A stretch of DNA of 64,000 nucleotides, taken from Umbelopsis ramanniana AG. Lineage: Eukaryota > Mucoromycota > Umbelopsidomycetes > Umbelopsidales > Umbelopsidaceae. A program made the position numbers and the translations under genes. Positions within the stretch are counted from its first letter, which is position 1. The number at the start of each line of letters is the position of its first letter. The stretch lies in NCBI RefSeq assembly GCF_025399195.1, contig NW_026252097.1, positions 179,077 to 243,076 on the forward strand, written 5' to 3'. Shown here piece after piece: positions 63,850-64,000 of the stretch. A model generated the notes under the pieces. It did no database searches, had not been told where the DNA came from, and saw only the letters and a list, made by a program, of their open reading frames with translations.

Positions 63850-64000
63850 TTACAAGTTGGTCATGACCATGGTCAAGGCTCCCAAGCCGGTAGCCAGAAC
63901 AGCTGCAGTTTCGAACATTCGATCCGAGCCACTTTGCTGGGATGCTTGAGCTGAGGGAGCGGCAGAGGCGAAACCGCTACCAGATGGCATAGCGCTTACC
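63850..64000 (-). CDS. C-terminus of a probable GPI-anchored protein, 5' end beyond the window
   Basis: An open minus frame from the right edge to a TAA at 63850-63852. It reads Ser/Gly/Ala/Gln-rich (PSGSGFASAAPSAQASQQSG), then a short polar spacer (SDRMFE) and a hydrophobic tail TAAVLATGLGALTMVMTNL. That is the layout of a GPI attachment signal: small residues at the omega site, spacer, and hydrophobic end. The protein itself cannot be named. A GTAAGC lies at the very edge, so an exon boundary near 63999 is also possible. Confidence 0.5.
   Translation of the reverse strand, partial: VSAMPSGSGFASAAPSAQASQQSGSDRMFETAAVLATGLGALTMVMTNL

Overview
This looks like nuclear DNA of a filamentous fungus. 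Genes are compact, most are split by short GT-AG introns (about 45-85 bases), and products are typical of the fungal nucleus, mitochondrion, vacuole and membrane. The four core histone genes have no introns. The overall style (bZIP of the general amino acid control type, STK19 homologue, C2-lipase protein, ankyrin proteins) suggests an early-diverging, Mucoromycota-like fungus; that placement is inference. No virus-like element, CRISPR array, rRNA or convincing tRNA was seen.

Layout. 1-3899: two tandem ankyrin-repeat genes, the first cut by the left edge. 4662-5727: a short-chain dehydrogenase. 6471-10031: nucleoporin Nup93/Nic96. 10546-18772: a mirror-symmetric core histone cluster, H2B(-)/H2A(+), H3(-)/H4(+), H2A(-)/H2B(+), with one disordered-protein gene between H4 and the second H2A. 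19527-23829: DNA ligase I and ribosomal protein uL2. 25051-28449: a small secreted protein and glutathione-dependent formaldehyde dehydrogenase. 28669-33420: a 2H-phosphoesterase-like protein and an unknown two-exon protein. 36469-39981: a C2-domain sn1-type lipase. 40169-43947: mitochondrial ribosomal mS29 and an F-box-like protein. 44271-48064: a Gcn4-like bZIP with upstream ORFs and a vacuolar-type amino acid transporter. 48356-54057: an ABHD12/Bem46-like hydrolase, glucosamine-6-phosphate acetyltransferase and an ADCK1/Mcp2-like mitochondrial kinase-fold protein. 55501-60307: Nem1-type phosphatase, a Pof1-like nucleotidyltransferase and Cdc7 kinase. 60652-63051: STK19 homologue and a bHLH factor. 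63850-64000: the C-terminal end of a probable GPI-anchored protein.

Several genes belong to S phase: histones, DNA ligase I (with a PCNA-binding box) and Cdc7. All three divergent histone promoters carry a shared element around TGATAAC followed by a CG-rich half (exact over 13 bases in both H2A-H2B promoters), and the Pof1/Cdc7 promoter carries an E2F/MBF-like site. These are the strongest regulatory signals in the window. Other points of note are a 16-base microexon in DNA ligase I, two short upstream ORFs before the Gcn4-like gene, an Arg in place of the Walker A Lys in mS29, a 75-residue C-terminal extension on Gna1, and a CGCG-dense patch in the H2A-H3 spacer. I found no clearly new multi-gene system; the histone cluster and its shared promoter element come closest.
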